The position numbers and the translations under genes are program-made. From the NCBI GenBank assembly GCA_031294825.1, contig JAUMPM010000048.1, forward strand, positions 1 through 34,801: DNA of 34,801 bases, in the 5' to 3' direction. This stretch comes from Collinsella sp. (GTDB taxonomy: Bacteria > Actinomycetota > Coriobacteriia > Coriobacteriales > Coriobacteriaceae). The notes below the pieces were generated by a model that was not told where the DNA came from, did no database searches, and saw only the letters and a list, made by a program, of their open reading frames with translations. Positions 32,891 through 34,801 of the stretch are shown here, piece by piece. Positions within the stretch are counted from its first letter, which is position 1. Every line of letters starts with the position of its first letter.

Positions 32891-33108
32891 GTGCGATAAA
32901 AACTTCTTTCTTGGGGGAGGGTTTCTGCACCGTGTGCTGGACAGTGGCTCAGGTCGGGTCAATTTACGATGTTACTCAGCTCAAAATGAGATAGCGAGAG
33001 GATACTCCTCCTAATTCTGTGGAAGCTAATGCAAATGTTGTAACGAGCTCAAGGCAAGATGGACGGCGGCGCGCCATGATGTATTTGCATGAGCGTCCGG
33101 CTGTTTAA
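32881..33108 (+). pseudogene. possible gene remnant with in-frame TAG
   Basis: A frame beginning with GTG at 32881 (AGAGGAG 6-7 nt upstream), overlapping the end of the previous small frame, runs 37 codons to a TAG at 32992-32994. It continues open in the same frame to a TAA at 33106-33108. The parts do not match a family I recognise. It may equally be non-coding RNA sequence upstream of the Abi gene. Confidence 0.2.
33029..33090. repeat. inverted repeat upstream of the Abi gene
   Basis: ATGCAAAT (33029-33036) and ATTTGCAT (33083-33090) are perfect inverted repeats 46 nt apart, with the palindrome GGCGCGCC near 33068 between them. Upstream, GAGGA-TAC-TCCTC (32998-33010) is a perfect small hairpin. 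This stretch lies in a 396-nt gap (32774-33169) without a convincing gene and is a candidate structured RNA. Confidence 0.55.
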
Positions 33109-33169
33109 TAGGTATTTAAAGTTAGGATAAAATCAATCTGTTATTTCATCAAATACGCTGGAGAGCGCA

Positions 33170-34183
33170 ATGAATAGTCCTATTCGTCAACAAGATACGT
33201 GCGATCAAAAGCCTTGGCTTACTCCTTGGGAACAAGTCTCCCATCTTAAGAGCAAGGGTGTCCGTTTCCGCTATATGAGCGAGGCAGAGGCAGTCGAGTA
33301 TCTGACGAAGAACAACAATTACTTTCGCTTGCGCTCGTACCGCACCGGATTTCCAAAGGTTTCTGATGGAAAACGCAAGGGTGAATATGTCAACTTAGAT
33401 TTCAAGATGCTTGTTGACCTTTCGATTATCGATATGTTGCTTCGAAACGAGATGATTTCACTCACTCTTGATATCGAGCACTTCTGCAAAGTTGACTTGC
33501 TGGGCAGGATAGAGCAGCATGCCGAGGACGGTTACGAAATCGTTCAAGACTATTTGAGCGAGCAGGATACATTTGATAGCAAGGGGAATGTGACCAACTG
33601 GGTTAAAAAAGAGATTTCACGTTGTGAGTCGAGTGCCTATTCTGCAGGCATTCTTGCAAAATACAGTGGTTTTAATATGCCTGTCTGGGCCTTTCTGGAA
33701 GTTATTACCTTTGGCGCCTTTAATTCATTCATTTTGTTTTGCGCCAAACGGTTTGACGATGATGAGCTTCGCGATAGGTTTTATTTGCTTCGCGCGGCAA
33801 AAGATCTCCGCAACGCGTGTGCTCACAATAGTTGCATTCTTAATGGTCTTGCTTCGGGTGAGAATGCCCGAAGGGCAAATAACGGTGTTATGAAGGCATT
33901 GAGCAAAATAGATGGGGTTGGCTCTTATCAGCGTAAGGCAAGGATGAGCAATGAGCGAATACGCCAGATTGTCACAACGCTATATCTGCACAAAGAGGTG
34001 TCGTCTAAAGGCGTTATTAAGCACAAAGCACAATCGCTTTCCAAGTTTATTTCTAGGGCAAATCGCAACATCAACTACTATAAAGGTGCGGAGGTCATAA
34101 CTTCCTCCTTCTCGTTTTTGTCGAAAGTGATCGGCGCATGGTATTTGTGTGACGCTGAAGATATGCCTTCTTGCGATTCCTAG
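33170..34183 (+). CDS. Abi_2/AbiF-like HEPN-type abortive-infection protein
   Basis: 337 residues. The N-terminus has the family pattern LTPWEQVSHLKSKG, then YLTKNNNYFRLRSYRTGF (NYYRLxxY type), and DLSIIDMLLRNEM with DIEHFCKV. Near residues 214-220 it reads RNACAHN, an Rx4H HEPN-type motif expected of an RNase. The C-terminal 110 residues are basic and Ser/Lys-rich. Proteins of this group in Lactococcus (AbiD/AbiF) stop phage growth by killing or arresting the infected cell. The gene's GC content (roughly mid-40s percent in sampled lines) is well below that of the preceding genes, which suggests horizontal acquisition. Its start is preceded by GGAGAG. No partner protein gene adjoins it; the leader region may encode an RNA partner. 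Confidence 0.85.
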   Translation: MNSPIRQQDTCDQKPWLTPWEQVSHLKSKGVRFRYMSEAEAVEYLTKNNNYFRLRSYRTGFPKVSDGKRKGEYVNLDFKMLVDLSIIDMLLRNEMISLTLDIEHFCKVDLLGRIEQHAEDGYEIVQDYLSEQDTFDSKGNVTNWVKKEISRCESSAYSAGILAKYSGFNMPVWAFLEVITFGAFNSFILFCAKRFDDDELRDRFYLLRAAKDLRNACAHNSCILNGLASGENARRANNGVMKALSKIDGVGSYQRKARMSNERIRQIVTTLYLHKEVSSKGVIKHKAQSLSKFISRANRNINYYKGAEVITSSFSFLSKVIGAWYLCDAEDMPSCDS

Positions 34184-34426
34184 GCATCTGGTGCAAAATA
34201 TTTCCCACTTCGAAAAGCGGTTCGGCCGTTTTGCAAGGGGGCTTCTCTTTATGGGACGCCCTCTATTTTTATGCCGCGCCAATCGGAAGATATTACGTTT
34301 TCGCCTACTGAATTTTTTTCAATCCCCAACGGTTGTAGATCAATACCTACCGCTCGCACTTGTTGCTTAACAAATGGCGAGGTTGGTGGGCTAAGTTAGT
34401 GACAGTGTTTTGTTGGATGAGGACAA
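34184..34426. other. AT-richer gap after the Abi gene
   Basis: No gene is evident. A weak hairpin (AAAAGCGG and CCGTTTT, about 34217-34237) may end the Abi transcript, and a T run lies near 34310. The GC-rich glycosyltransferase sequence resumes abruptly at about 34429. Confidence 0.5.
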
Positions 34427-34615
34427 ATGCCCTATGCCGAGCTGTACCACTACGAGTTCACCTCGCGCGGCAGGGAAGAGGCCAACGAGGAAAAGCTGCG
34501 CCGCTGGAAGCGCGAGCAGGCGCTGTTCATGCAGCGCTGGCCTGAGTTCTTCTTGGGAGGCGATCCGTGGCTCGGACCAAACCTATCCTCCGACAGTGAG
34601 TACTTCTCGCTTTAG
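34427..34615 (+). pseudogene. truncated 3' fragment of a large family 2 glycosyltransferase
   Basis: The frame from 34427 encodes the last 62 residues of a protein nearly identical to the C-terminus of the gene at 30287: both contain YAELYHYEFTSRGREEAN and end EYFSL. Over the shared 187 bp (32587-32773 and 34429-34615) I count 18 differences, about 90% identity, mostly at third codon positions. That pattern indicates a diverged paralogue that was under selection, not a fresh copy. Everything 5' of the fragment is missing, so the gene is dead. Confidence 0.88.
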
Positions 34616-34746
34616 AGCGAAGTAATTCCAAGATCCGGCAAAGTATCTTCAAGAGCTGCAAGAACGGTGGGGTTCAAGTACTCCTCGTTGAAGCGGCTCT
34701 TGTCATATCGAAAACGTGTGTCAGGATTTTTAGGTGGCCGTATTAA
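34612..34746 (-). pseudogene. possible minus-strand gene remnant
   Basis: On the minus strand a frame is open from a TAA (34747-34749) to a TAA at 34612-34614, 44 codons without ATG, GTG or TTG at a sensible place. The residues (for example RFRYDKSRFNEEYLNP) look protein-like but no family is recognised. It overlaps the end of the GT fragment. It may be the 3' end of another lost gene, or chance. Confidence 0.25.
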
Positions 34747-34801
34747 TTAAATTGGTTCGCTTATGTGCTCGGTTTGACTCAGAAGCTATTTAGCGTAACG
34801 G

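Noticed and set aside
32587..34615. Attachment-site direct repeat of an integrative element
   Set aside because: The 187-bp copies differ at 18 positions in a codon-like pattern, no integrase is present, and a diverged paralogue explains it better.

Overview
The window looks like a chromosomal segment of a high-GC gut anaerobe of the class Coriobacteriia, most likely Collinsella. This rests on the gene content (a Rho factor with a very long basic N-terminal extension, a GGGtGRT protein beside a NifU-like scaffold, a sufCBDSU operon facing an Rrf2 regulator, a sortase-type surface protein) and on the GC-rich codon use. The genus is an inference; no 16S gene is present.

Layout. 1-36: tail of an unidentified gene. 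250-2823: rho. 3137-4994: a membrane-anchored Ala/acid-rich protein and a VanZ-family protein. 5106-7319 (minus): a ROK fructokinase and a PLP aminotransferase, each with its own terminator or promoter signals. 7485-7779: tRNA-His(GTG) and two tRNA-Lys(CTT), followed by an unusual hairpin-rich direct repeat that copies the 3' end of the second tRNA-Lys with its terminator. 8172-9698 (minus): an orphan FAD flavoprotein. 9955-11712 (minus): GGGtGRT protein and NifU-like partner. 12116-12928: a RAYT-type (REP-associated tyrosine transposase-like) protein whose usual catalytic Tyr position appears to be Ser. 13588-18833 (minus): sufC-B-D-S-U, tightly overlapping, diverging from the Rrf2/IscR-like regulator (19058-19489); two identically spaced 31-nt palindromes lie between them. 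19629-21407: secreted MPKTG-anchored protein with a possible lysozyme-like domain. 21610-23406: AAA-ATPase-like protein with a decayed nuclease tail.

23430-32773 is a surface-polysaccharide locus: a minus-strand GlfT-like GT2 and an acyltransferase-3, then five plus-strand GT2 genes in an A-B-A'-B' arrangement capped by a large two-domain GT2. Immediately after it the base composition drops and an Abi_2/AbiF-like HEPN protein (33170-34183) appears. It is preceded by about 400 bp without a convincing gene but with an inverted repeat, and followed by a second, diverged (about 90% identical) copy of the last 187 bp of the large GT2 gene. This defence-like island between two glycosyltransferase 3' ends is the most interesting part of the window: it may be an RNA-linked abortive-infection module inserted into a variable glycan locus.

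Functional themes: Fe-S cluster biogenesis (suf operon with its regulator, plus the GGGtGRT/NifU-like pair), cell-surface construction (glycosyltransferases, acyltransferase, anchored protein), and a terminal accessory region. All functions are read from sequence motifs; nothing was searched against a database.
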